From positions 1 to 9,913 of the forward strand of contig JAUUZM010000088.1 of NCBI GenBank assembly GCA_030589965.1: 9,913 nucleotides of DNA, written 5' to 3'. The position numbers were made by a program, and so were the translations under genes. This document shows positions 1 to 7,048 of the stretch, in pieces (within the stretch, counting starts at the first letter, position 1; every line of letters begins with the position of its first letter). The DNA is from Bacteroides sp. (lineage in GTDB: Bacteria; Bacteroidota; Bacteroidia; Bacteroidales; SM23-62). The notes beneath the pieces were generated by a model. The model was not told the origin of the DNA, searched no databases, and saw only the letters and a list, made by a program, of their open reading frames with translations.

Positions 1-828
1 AATCACTTTTCCAGGTTCGGGGTCGAATCAAGTTACGTGGATTCAACTGATATCAATGAGTTGAAAAAGCATCTTCGCCCGAACACAAGGATTTTATACA
101 TAGAAACTCCTGCCAACCCTACCATGGGTATCAGTGATCTGAAAGCCTGCTCAGAGCTGGCTAAGGCAAACGATTTGATATTGGTTGTAGATAATACATT
201 CTGCAGTCCTTATCTTCAAAATCCAATTGAATTCGGAGCAGATGTAGTATTCCACTCTGTTACCAAGTTCATTAATGGGCATGCGGATGTTGTGGGTGGC
301 ATCATTATCCCTTCGAATAAAGAACTTTACAATAAGATCCGTACCATGATGGTCTATACCGGATGCAATATGGACCCCCATCAGGCATGGTTGGTTTTGA
401 GGGGCGTTAAAACTCTTTCACTTCGAATAGAAAGGTCTCAGTCCACTGCCATGAAAATAGCAACTTACCTTGAGAATCATCCCCTCGTTAACTGGGTTAA
501 GTATCCAGGACTGAAATCACATCCACAGTATGAACTGGCTTGCAGACAAATGAATGGATTTGGTTCCATGATCAGCTTTGGACTTAAAGGGGGACATGAA
601 GCCGGCAGGAAGCTAATGGATCATCTGGAACTTGCAACCTTGGCTGTTTCACTAGGAGGCGTGGAAACCCTGGTACAACACCCCGCTTCAATGACTCATG
701 CGTCTGTACCTCATGAAGATAAAATCAGGGCAGGGATTACAGATGACCTTGTCAGGTTTTCGGTAGGAATTGAAGATCCTGATGACCTGATAGAGGATCT
801 TGAATATGCATTTAGTCACATTGACTGA
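1..828 (+). CDS. PLP-dependent trans-sulfuration enzyme, probably methionine gamma-lyase (5' partial)
   Basis: This is the C-terminal 275 residues of a Cys/Met-metabolism PLP enzyme; the reading frame is open from base 1, so the gene begins upstream. Family members cleave methionine, cystathionine or cysteine in the cytoplasm, releasing a thiol or H2S, ammonia and a 2-oxo acid. Visible motifs (numbered from base 1) are ETPANPT near residue 36, VVDNTF near 62 (the Asp pairs with the PLP ring nitrogen), HSVTKF with the Schiff-base Lys near residue 89, and VSLGGVETLVQHPASMTH towards the C-terminus. By comparison with a roughly 398-residue family member, about 120 N-terminal residues are missing. 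AVSLGG-ETLVQHPASMTH and DPHQAWLVLRGVKTL read more like methionine gamma-lyase than cystathionine gamma-lyase, but the diagnostic active-site Tyr/Cys region lies outside the window. The family is near certain and the substrate is not. A GTG at 37 is internal and is not the start. The next gene follows after 5 bp. Confidence 0.93.
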   Translation, partial: NHFSRFGVESSYVDSTDINELKKHLRPNTRILYIETPANPTMGISDLKACSELAKANDLILVVDNTFCSPYLQNPIEFGADVVFHSVTKFINGHADVVGGIIIPSNKELYNKIRTMMVYTGCNMDPHQAWLVLRGVKTLSLRIERSQSTAMKIATYLENHPLVNWVKYPGLKSHPQYELACRQMNGFGSMISFGLKGGHEAGRKLMDHLELATLAVSLGGVETLVQHPASMTHASVPHEDKIRAGITDDLVRFSVGIEDPDDLIEDLEYAFSHID

Positions 829-833
829 AAAAC

Positions 834-1388
834 ATGCCTCATCAAAGTATCTTATTTTTAACAGGTGGAACAGGATCAGGGAAGACCATGGCCCTTGCTG
901 AGATTCTGAGGGAATTGGAATCCTCAAATTTGCAGATAGGTGGTATTCTGGCTCCCGGAAGGTATCTGGACTCTGGTGAAAAAGAATTCGATCTGGAATT
1001 AATCCCAGGCGGAGATAAATATTTTCTTTCTACCCGCATCCAATACACCGGATGGGAGGCAATAGGGGGTTTTCGTTTTAACCCTGAAGCTGTCGAAGCA
1101 GGCTTAAAACATCTGCTCAGCTTATCTATGAGAGATTTTCATTTATATTTACTTGACGAAATAGGTCCCTTTGAACTTGACGACCTGCTATGGGCGTCAG
1201 CAATACCTGGATTAATTTCCAAACAGGTACCGATGATCTGGACGGTTCGTCAGAGAATAATAGAACAGGTTTGCATCAAATGGAAAATTGAACGGCCAGA
1301 GATCATTAATCTTGAAAGCGGACAAAAGGAGAAAATACTGAAGAAGATCAGAAAATGGCTGAAACAAAATTTACTGGAATTGTCTTAG
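834..1388 (+). CDS. THEP1-like P-loop NTPase associated with molybdenum cofactor synthesis
   Basis: A 184-residue soluble NTPase. The Walker A loop GGTGSGKT is at residues 11-18 and a Walker B-like strand LYLLDEIGPFEL is near residues 104-115. DEIG followed by an E-L pair is characteristic of the THEP1/NTPase_1 nucleoside-triphosphatase family. The length fits that family, and a central GGIL...FDLEL segment matches its beta-rich insertion. It starts 5 bp after the lyase stop, and its end overlaps the mobA start by 34 bp, so it is probably co-transcribed and translationally coupled with mobA. That position is where MobB, a GTP-binding partner of MobA, is found in other bacteria, so a MobB-like helper role is a plausible inference. 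The sequence is not classical MobB. Alternatives are a general nucleotide phosphatase or an energising partner for the membrane protein two genes downstream. The fold is well supported; the function is open. Confidence 0.82.
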   Translation: MPHQSILFLTGGTGSGKTMALAEILRELESSNLQIGGILAPGRYLDSGEKEFDLELIPGGDKYFLSTRIQYTGWEAIGGFRFNPEAVEAGLKHLLSLSMRDFHLYLLDEIGPFELDDLLWASAIPGLISKQVPMIWTVRQRIIEQVCIKWKIERPEIINLESGQKEKILKKIRKWLKQNLLELS

Positions 1389-1933
1389 CAGGAGGGAATA
1401 GTACCCGGATGGGAATGGACAAAGGTTTAATCTTATGGAAGGGGAAAACTCTGGTGGAACATGCTATTGAAATCCTGGCATCTCTATGCAGCAACATATT
1501 CATCAGTACGAACAGCCATCACTATAATTCCTATAATTACCCGGTTATTCTGGACCAGTATACGGATTGTGGTCCGATGGGAGGAATACTCAGTTGCCTG
1601 AATCAGTCAGACACAGATATAAACCTGGTAATACCTGTGGATGTCCCTTTCATTACTTCTGTAATTTATAGACGCCTTCTTGAGCAAAATAAGGTCTGCG
1701 ACATTATTGTTCCGGTTGATCATAAATCATGGTATCAGCCCCTTTGTTCCGTATTTAAAAAATCCGTTATTCCAGCAATGGAGGAACAGGTGCAAGACAG
1801 TATATTTGGATTCACTCCGCTTATCCGGAAAGTTAATGCACTCGAAGTTCCTTTTTTGCTTGAGGATGAACATTACTATGCACAGACTTTTTTAAATATT
1901 AATTCACCGGCCGACCTTGAAGCAATAAATTAA
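1355..1933 (+). CDS. mobA: Molybdenum cofactor guanylyltransferase MobA
   Basis: A 192-residue cytoplasmic nucleotidyltransferase that transfers GMP from GTP to molybdopterin to make the MGD cofactor used by DMSO-reductase-family enzymes. The N-terminal signature LAGGNSTRMG is at residues 11-20, followed by M-D-K-G with the conserved Lys at 23. GPMGGI lies at 73-78, PVDVPF at 94-99 (the family usually has P-C/A-D-M/T-P-F; Asp96 is the metal ligand), and N-I-N-S-P-A-D-L closes the C-terminus as in MobA proteins. The length is normal. The ATG at 1355 lies 34 bp inside the upstream NTPase gene and just before the LAGG motif, as expected. MGD is needed by the PsrA-type subunit encoded at 3309, which makes this a sensible neighbour. 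The close relatives IspD-like and MocA (CTP-using) transferases are less likely because of the MobA-type GPMGG and NINSPADL motifs. Confidence 0.93.
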   Translation: MAETKFTGIVLAGGNSTRMGMDKGLILWKGKTLVEHAIEILASLCSNIFISTNSHHYNSYNYPVILDQYTDCGPMGGILSCLNQSDTDINLVIPVDVPFITSVIYRRLLEQNKVCDIIVPVDHKSWYQPLCSVFKKSVIPAMEEQVQDSIFGFTPLIRKVNALEVPFLLEDEHYYAQTFLNINSPADLEAIN

Positions 1934-1940
1934 TTTCACT

Positions 1941-3158
1941 GTGCCAGTTCCATCCACAAACCAGGTTTCCAATATTGATGACAGATGGTCTAAGGCAGCT
2001 GTTGTTGGAGGATTATGGGCCTCATTTGAGATCGTAATTGGTAGTTTCCTGCACAATATGCACCTGCCCTTTTCAGGATCCATACTTACATTTTTTGCCA
2101 CTATTTTAATGATCTCCTTTTACCAGGTATGGCCGGACAAGGGACTGATTTGGAGAGCAGGTCTAATATGTGCCCTTATGAAATCGATTTCCCCATCAGG
2201 GGTTTTATTGGGTCCAATGACAGGAATTTTTATGGAGGCTCTGCTGGTTGATCTTATTCTTCGCATGATCGGAAATAACCTGGCAGGGATCATCCTGGCA
2301 GGAATTGCAAGTCAGCTAAGTGCTCTCCTGCATAAGGCAGGAAGCTTACTTATTCTCTATGGTTTTGATATTGTACATATCTACGAAAACATGTTCGAAT
2401 TTGCGGTCCGGCAATTCAAGAACATTCATATCACTCCCACTCACGCCATCCTGATTATAGTACTAATATACACAGCAGCAGGTATTTTGGCTGCAATCAT
2501 AGCTTACAGGATTGTGAAAAAATCAAAAGAAAACAATGGCAGAAAAATTCATCCCGGGAATCTGGTTACAAACGCAACCTGGGATAATCTTGCTCCCGGA
2601 CAAAGCTTTCATAGATTTCTATTAATTATACATCTTGCAGTCCTCCCCGTACTTCTTTTTCTAAACAATAAAATGGGACTAAAACCAGGCGTTCTGGCAC
2701 TTAGTATTTTCTATATATTATTTTGTCTTCTATGGTATAAACGAATTAAATACCGTCTTATGAAACCGCTTTTCTGGATACATATCCTGATGATTGGTTT
2801 ACTAGCCGGACTATTCTGGAAGTCGCCTGAAACTACCGGGGCCTCAACTAACCAGGAAGGATGGTTTATTGGTATTGAACTAATCCTTCGTGCGATTTTG
2901 GTAATTACAAGTTTTTCAGCCCTAAGCGCAGAATTGCGGAATCCAAAGCTCAAATCATTTTTTTCAGGGATAGGTTTTAATCATATCTATGCTGCCGTCT
3001 CGATGGCATTCTCTGCCCTCCCACTGATGATGGAAAATGGCATCTCAGGAAAGTCTTTTCTCTCAAATCCCATCAGGGCCCTGCATCAGAATATACTCAA
3101 TGCAGATCAGTGGCTCTATGTTATTCAACAGAGAAATCAAGATCCAGACATTCAATAA
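1941..3158 (+). CDS. Multispanning membrane protein: ECF S-component-like plus EcfT/CbiQ-like fusion
   Basis: A 405-residue, strongly hydrophobic protein starting at GTG 1941, 7 bp after mobA; no ATG lies in frame until residue 40. Roughly residues 17-190 contain about five membrane segments with glycine-rich loops (VVGGLWASFE, SPSGVLLGPMTGIFMEALLVD, LAGIILAGIASQLSALLHKAG). This pattern resembles substrate-binding S-components of energy-coupling-factor vitamin and metal transporters. A charged linker (about 191-222) leads to a second membrane block (about 225-365). That block includes GIELILRAILVITSFSALSA, then ELRNPKLKSFFSGIGFNHIY and SMAFSALPLMME, which resembles the EcfT/CbiQ pattern of a helix followed by a short amphipathic segment and an F-x-P-L-x-x-E motif. 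The A-R-G coupling motifs of EcfT are not visible. Its place after mobA suggests a link to molybdenum, pterin or cofactor precursors, but the substrate is unknown and no ABC ATPase is in the window. The fusion reading is inference; membrane location is secure. Confidence 0.6.
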   Translation: MPVPSTNQVSNIDDRWSKAAVVGGLWASFEIVIGSFLHNMHLPFSGSILTFFATILMISFYQVWPDKGLIWRAGLICALMKSISPSGVLLGPMTGIFMEALLVDLILRMIGNNLAGIILAGIASQLSALLHKAGSLLILYGFDIVHIYENMFEFAVRQFKNIHITPTHAILIIVLIYTAAGILAAIIAYRIVKKSKENNGRKIHPGNLVTNATWDNLAPGQSFHRFLLIIHLAVLPVLLFLNNKMGLKPGVLALSIFYILFCLLWYKRIKYRLMKPLFWIHILMIGLLAGLFWKSPETTGASTNQEGWFIGIELILRAILVITSFSALSAELRNPKLKSFFSGIGFNHIYAAVSMAFSALPLMMENGISGKSFLSNPIRALHQNILNADQWLYVIQQRNQDPDIQ

Positions 3159-3211
3159 TCTGCTGACTGTCTTGCGCTTACCAGATGCGAAAGCTATAAG
3201 GACTTAGCTAT

Positions 3212-3223
3212 ATATCTAGATAT
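3212..3223. promoter_or_regulatory. Perfect 12-bp palindrome upstream of the psr promoter
   Basis: The sequence ATATCTAGATAT is its own reverse complement. It lies about 35 bp upstream of the putative -7 box of the sulfur operon. Its core ATCTAGAT (3214-3221) is repeated exactly in the other promoter gap at 8901-8908. It may be an operator for a dimeric regulator, but AT-rich gaps can yield such palindromes by chance. Confidence 0.35.
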
Positions 3224-3227
3224 TCTT

Positions 3228-3246
3228 ATTTAGAAAAATTCTAAAT
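3228..3246. promoter_or_regulatory. Perfect 8-bp inverted repeat upstream of the psr promoter
   Basis: The arms ATTTAGAA (3228-3235) and TTCTAAAT (3239-3246) are exact reverse complements separated by AAA. The repeat ends 11 bp before the -7 box at 3258, so it covers the place where a -33 element would be. That position suits an operator. It has no GC-rich stem and no following T-tract, so it is not a convincing terminator for the upstream unit. Confidence 0.4.
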
Positions 3247-3257
3247 CCGATTTTGCT

Positions 3258-3265
3258 TAATTTTG
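3258..3265 (+). promoter_or_regulatory. Putative Bacteroidota -7 promoter element for the psr operon
   Basis: TAATTTTG matches the Bacteroidota primary sigma -7 consensus TAnnTTTG. No clear TTTG-type -33 box is seen at the usual distance; the inverted repeat at 3228-3246 occupies that spot, so the promoter may depend on an activator. Transcription would begin close to 3270-3275, leaving a leader of about 35 bases with an AGAGG (3291-3295) ribosome-binding-like stretch before the ATG at 3309. Confidence 0.5.
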
Positions 3266-3308
3266 CCATTTGTTAAGAGCCTACACTTCAAGAGGTAAGC
3301 ATTCATTC

Positions 3309-5540
3309 ATGACAAGCAGAAGACAATTTATTAAGATTTCATCAGCCGGACTGGGTAGTCTCCTTGTGGGTGGGGGATTAAGAGCCGCGAGCCAGATTCT
3401 GGTACCAGATCCTGATCAACTCAGCATTGATCTGATCCGAACTCCAACCTATTGCGAGGTCTGTTTCTGGAAATGTGCCGGTTGGGTCTATAAGAATAAA
3501 GATGGCAAAATCTGGAAGATTATCGGCAATGAGGAGGACCAGCACAGTAATGGGCGGTTTTGTCCACGTGGTACAGGTGGTATTGGGATGTACTATGATG
3601 AAGACAGGCTTAAGACCCCGCTGATCAGGACCGAAGAAAGAGGGAAACAATCCTTTAGAGAAGCGAGTTGGGAAGAGGCATTTGAATATATAGCCGGCAA
3701 AATGGAAACTATTGCCAAAGTTCATGGACCCGAGTGTATTGCCCTGCTAACACATGGATCAGGAGGCAAGTATTTCGGTCAACTGCTTAAAGCATTTGGT
3801 TCCAATAATATTGCTGCACCTTCCTATTCACAGTGCAGGGGACCAAGAGAAGTAGCGTTCTTCTCGACCTTTGGAGAGGGTGTTATGAGTCCCGAAAGAA
3901 CCGACATCAGGGATACAAAATGTCTGGTTCTGATAGGCTCACATCTGGGTGAAAATATGCATAACGGGCAAGTTCAGGAAATGTCCGATGCCATTGACAA
4001 GGGAACTTCCATTATCACCGTTGATCCCAGATTTTCTGTAGCTGCCGGAAAGTCCAAATACTGGCTCCCAATTAAACCAGCTACAGATATGGCCCTGTTG
4101 CTGGCATGGATCCATGTACTCATTTATGAGGAGAAGTACGACAAGGATTATGTTGAAAAATACACCTTTGGTTTCGAGCAGCTAAAAGAACATGTGAGGG
4201 ACATGACCCCTGAATGGGCGTATGGTATCACTACTCTTGAGCCCGGACTTATAAGAAAATCTGCCATAGAAATGGCAAATGCTGCTCCCGCTGTGATTAT
4301 TCATCCGGGCAGGCATGTGACATGGTACGGCGACGACACCCAACGGGAAAGAGCCATTGCGATCCTGAATGCCCTCCTGGGATCATGGGGAAGGCGTGGA
4401 GGATTTTATAATCCTGAAAGCATTGCAGTTCCTGATTGGCCTCATCCGGAATATCCAAAACCAAATCGGACCTGGAAAGATGCATTCCCGGGTCAATATG
4501 ACCTTGTATCTTCATCCCTGGCTTCTGGTATATGTGACGCCACCATTCCAACCATTAGCAAAGCCTGTAATTTCAAGGGCTGGATTGTTAATGGTACAAA
4601 CCTGATTCATACATTCCCAGACCAGCAAAAAACCATTGAAGCGATCCAAAATCTTGAGCTCATGGTTGTTGTGGACACAATGCCTATGGACATAACCGGA
4701 TGGGCTGATGTGGTGCTACCGGAATGTACCTACCTGGAACGCTATGATAGTATTCGTAACAGTCCACATAGAAAACCCGCTATCGCATTGAGAATGCCTG
4801 CAACTGAACCCATGTATAATACCAAACCGGCATGGTGGATGGCCAAAGAGTTGGCAAATAAACTTGGACTTGAAAAGTATTTTTCCTGGAATAATATTGA
4901 AGAGATGCTGGATTGGCAGCTCAAGCAGGTTGGCAGCTCTCTGGAAGAGATGCAGAGAATTGGAGTAAAAACCTTTGATCGTAGCTGGGATGATTTGTAC
5001 ATGGCCGAAGATGAAGAGGCAGAGTTCTTAACCAATACTGGTAAAATTGAATTGTACAGCACGGAACTTGCAGAGGCTGGATTTGATCCCATCCCTGTTT
5101 ACACGGCCCATGAAGAACCCCCGCAAGGATACTACCGGCTGATCTATGGCCGCGCTCCAATGCATACTTTTAGCCGAACAAGCAACAATCCGAACCTTAC
5201 TGACCTTATGGATGAGAATAAGGTGTGGGTGAATCCCAGAATTGCAAAATTATGGGGACTTGAACAAGACCAGCAGGTTTATCTTGAGAACCAGGATGGT
5301 ATACAGTCTAAATTCCCTGTTAAAGTAAGGATCACCGAAAGGATAAGGTGGGATTCTGTATATATAGTCCACGGATTCGGCAACGATAATAAAAAACTTA
5401 CCAGGGCGCACGGAAAAGGAGCAAGTGATGCAGACCTGATTACCCGGGTTCATATTGATCCTATTATGGGTGGGACCGGTATGAGGGGGAATTTTGTGAC
5501 CTTTCAGTTTGAACCATCTGAAACAACTACAGGCTCATGA
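3309..5540 (+). CDS. psrA: Tat-exported molybdopterin oxidoreductase, polysulfide/thiosulfate reductase catalytic subunit (PsrA/PhsA type)
   Basis: A 743-residue catalytic subunit of the DMSO-reductase superfamily, predicted to act outside the inner membrane with bis-MGD and one [4Fe-4S] cluster. The N-terminus is a textbook Tat signal: SRRQFIK at residues 3-9, then a short glycine-rich hydrophobic stretch ending near AAS. Cluster ligands are C49, C52, C56 and C85 (YCEVCFWKC then FCPRG). C176 in SYSQCRGPREV is placed to be the Mo ligand, as in PsrA/PhsA. The GRHVTWYGDDTQ and GSWGRRGGF segments fit the pterin-binding region, and the C-terminal third has the expected MopB dinucleotide-binding-like fold (YGRAPMHTF..N). 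The ATG at 3309 is preferred over a TTG at 3270 because the latter coincides with the probable transcription start and puts 13 extra residues before the Tat motif. The stop overlaps psrB (ATGA). The electron-transfer and membrane partners that follow make a PsrABC complex. The substrate could be polysulfide, thiosulfate, tetrathionate or another sulfur or metalloid oxyanion. Confidence 0.9.
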   Translation: MTSRRQFIKISSAGLGSLLVGGGLRAASQILVPDPDQLSIDLIRTPTYCEVCFWKCAGWVYKNKDGKIWKIIGNEEDQHSNGRFCPRGTGGIGMYYDEDRLKTPLIRTEERGKQSFREASWEEAFEYIAGKMETIAKVHGPECIALLTHGSGGKYFGQLLKAFGSNNIAAPSYSQCRGPREVAFFSTFGEGVMSPERTDIRDTKCLVLIGSHLGENMHNGQVQEMSDAIDKGTSIITVDPRFSVAAGKSKYWLPIKPATDMALLLAWIHVLIYEEKYDKDYVEKYTFGFEQLKEHVRDMTPEWAYGITTLEPGLIRKSAIEMANAAPAVIIHPGRHVTWYGDDTQRERAIAILNALLGSWGRRGGFYNPESIAVPDWPHPEYPKPNRTWKDAFPGQYDLVSSSLASGICDATIPTISKACNFKGWIVNGTNLIHTFPDQQKTIEAIQNLELMVVVDTMPMDITGWADVVLPECTYLERYDSIRNSPHRKPAIALRMPATEPMYNTKPAWWMAKELANKLGLEKYFSWNNIEEMLDWQLKQVGSSLEEMQRIGVKTFDRSWDDLYMAEDEEAEFLTNTGKIELYSTELAEAGFDPIPVYTAHEEPPQGYYRLIYGRAPMHTFSRTSNNPNLTDLMDENKVWVNPRIAKLWGLEQDQQVYLENQDGIQSKFPVKVRITERIRWDSVYIVHGFGNDNKKLTRAHGKGASDADLITRVHIDPIMGGTGMRGNFVTFQFEPSETTTGS

Positions 5541-6070
5541 GGTATGCAATGGCAATAGATACCAAAAAATGTGTGGGCTGCAGTGATTGTGTTGTTGCAT
5601 GTCAGACAGAAAATAATGTTCCCATTGGGCACTGCCGCGACTGGGTTGTTGAAGTTTTGGATGGGACTTATCCCCAGCTGGAAATGGAGTTACGCTCTGA
5701 ACGTTGTTGCCATTGTGAGAACGCTCCCTGTGTGAGATGTTGTCCCACAGGCGCAAGTCATAAAAGTGATGGTGGAACTGTTCTGGTAAAGCCTCATAAA
5801 TGTATCGGCTGTGGTGCATGTATTGCTTCATGTCCCTATGATGCCCGATATCCTCACCCGGATGGCCATGTAGATAAATGCACTTTCTGCCTGCACCGGG
5901 TAAAAGAAGGACTACAGCCGGCATGCGTGGCAACCTGTCCGACTAAATGTATGTATTTTGGAGATCTTGATAATCCCAGATCAGATATTTCAAGGATCCT
6001 TAAAAACCGGAAGTGGAAAACACTTATTCCGGAAGCCGGGACAAATCCTCAGCTATATTTTTTAATTTAA
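5537..6070 (+). CDS. psrB: Four-cluster ferredoxin subunit of the sulfur reductase (PsrB type)
   Basis: A 177-residue iron-sulfur protein that relays electrons between the NrfD-type membrane subunit and the molybdenum subunit. Sixteen cysteines form four [4Fe-4S] sites in the usual DmsB/PsrB order: C12-C15-C18-C22; C57-C60-C65-C69; C89-C92-C95-C99 (CIGCGACIASCP); and C115-C118 with C130-C134. Two extra cysteines (C58, C68) sit next to ligands of the second site. There is no signal peptide, as expected for a subunit exported by hitch-hiking on the Tat signal of its partner. The ATG overlaps the psrA stop by 4 bp (ATGA), which implies translational coupling. The C-terminus after the last cluster is short (about 40 residues) and ends in a hydrophobic LYFLI. 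Confidence 0.94.
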   Translation: MRYAMAIDTKKCVGCSDCVVACQTENNVPIGHCRDWVVEVLDGTYPQLEMELRSERCCHCENAPCVRCCPTGASHKSDGGTVLVKPHKCIGCGACIASCPYDARYPHPDGHVDKCTFCLHRVKEGLQPACVATCPTKCMYFGDLDNPRSDISRILKNRKWKTLIPEAGTNPQLYFLI

Positions 6071-6088
6071 TCGTATCCGATTGTCAGC

Positions 6089-7027
6089 ATGAGAGAAATT
6101 ACAATTATAAGCGGCAGAATGAATCCCAGGGTTGATCCTCATCTTGAGATTTGGCATTGGGAGATCCCGCTGTATTTGTTTCTTGGGGGACTGGCCGCAG
6201 GGATTTTGTTTTTTGCTGCGCTGTCTTTCCTGTTAAACAGGGAAGAAAAAGCCTCAACTGCAGTAAGGATCACTCCTCATTTTGCCGTTGTAGCAATTCT
6301 AATCGGACTGCTGGCTCTATTATTAGACCTGAACCATAAAGCCTATTTCTGGCAACTCTATACGACAATCCGGCTTCAATCACCCATGTCCTGGGGAGCC
6401 TGGACCCTTATGCTGGTAACACCCCTGGCTATTATCTGGTCCGCATTACATATCAATACCATATTCCCTTCATGGGAATGGAAAGGACCTTTAAAACAGC
6501 TTGAAGCATTTTTCAGTCAAAATAAAAAGTGGATAGCATGGGCCATGCTTCTTTCCTCCGTAATTCTGGGTGTTTATACAGGTATCCTGTTTTCTGCATT
6601 TAATGCAAGACCTTTATGGAATACCTCGATTCTTGGCCCACTGTTTCTTGTATCCGGACTATCGACCGGTGCAGCTATGAATATTATTCTTTCAAGAGAT
6701 CATGCAGAAAGATCACTTTTTGCCAAGATTGACATTGGACTTATCGGCATAGAGTTATTTCTGATTGTTCACATGTTCATGGGATTTCTGGCAAGCACGC
6801 AGGTACAAATTGATGCAGCCCGACTTTTTCTTGGCGGACCATATACTGCCGTGTTCTGGGTGTTGGTTGTTGGAATGGGACTAATTTTCCCAGCTATTCT
6901 TGAAATACTGGAACTAAAAAAATTCAAAATACCCGCGGCAATTCCAGCTATTCTGGTGCTGATCGGGGGATTAATGCTAAGATTTATTATTGCCTATGCC
7001 GGTCAGGAAAGCAGATGGCTTTATTAG
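6089..7027 (+). CDS. psrC: NrfD/PsrC-type membrane quinone-interacting subunit
   Basis: A 312-residue integral membrane protein with about eight hydrophobic segments and no heme-ligand pattern, typical of NrfD/PsrC subunits that exchange electrons with menaquinone. Recognisable family stretches are HWEIPLYLFLGGLAAG near residues 23-38, LLDLNHKAYFWQLY near 78-91, SPMSWGAW at 98-105, GVYTGILFSAFNARPLWN near 161-178 and LVSGLSTGAA near 187-196. The last helix ends in LRFIIAYAGQ, the usual NrfD ending. It lies 18 bp after psrB and completes a PsrABC complex. A nearby downstream ATG at 6119 (residue 11) could be an alternative start; the cytoplasmic head would then be shorter, with no change to the membrane core. 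Confidence 0.93.
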   Translation: MREITIISGRMNPRVDPHLEIWHWEIPLYLFLGGLAAGILFFAALSFLLNREEKASTAVRITPHFAVVAILIGLLALLLDLNHKAYFWQLYTTIRLQSPMSWGAWTLMLVTPLAIIWSALHINTIFPSWEWKGPLKQLEAFFSQNKKWIAWAMLLSSVILGVYTGILFSAFNARPLWNTSILGPLFLVSGLSTGAAMNIILSRDHAERSLFAKIDIGLIGIELFLIVHMFMGFLASTQVQIDAARLFLGGPYTAVFWVLVVGMGLIFPAILEILELKKFKIPAAIPAILVLIGGLMLRFIIAYAGQESRWLY

Positions 7028-7048
7028 ACTGGCTTATTAAAAAAAGAA

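Noticed and set aside
688..927. Minus-strand open frame across the lyase/NTPase junction
   Set aside because: Both plus-strand genes across this stretch have clear family motifs; the antisense product has none.
3171..3193. Imperfect hairpin CTTGCGC/GCGAAAG as a terminator after the membrane protein gene
   Set aside because: It has one internal mismatch, a 9-base loop and no following T-tract.
3192..3212. Direct repeat of AGCTATA (3192-3198 and 3206-3212)
   Set aside because: Seven bases in an AT-rich gap; likely chance, with no second occurrence seen at the other promoter.
3270..3308. Possible TTG start adding 13 residues to the molybdenum subunit
   Set aside because: It lies only 5 bases after the -7 box, at or before the likely transcription start, and would put an extra segment before a complete Tat signal. 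ATG 3309 with AGAGG upstream is better.
5535..5933. 132-codon open frame on the minus strand
   Set aside because: It is fully antisense to the cysteine-rich PsrB gene, and its product has no recognisable motif; it is a shadow frame.
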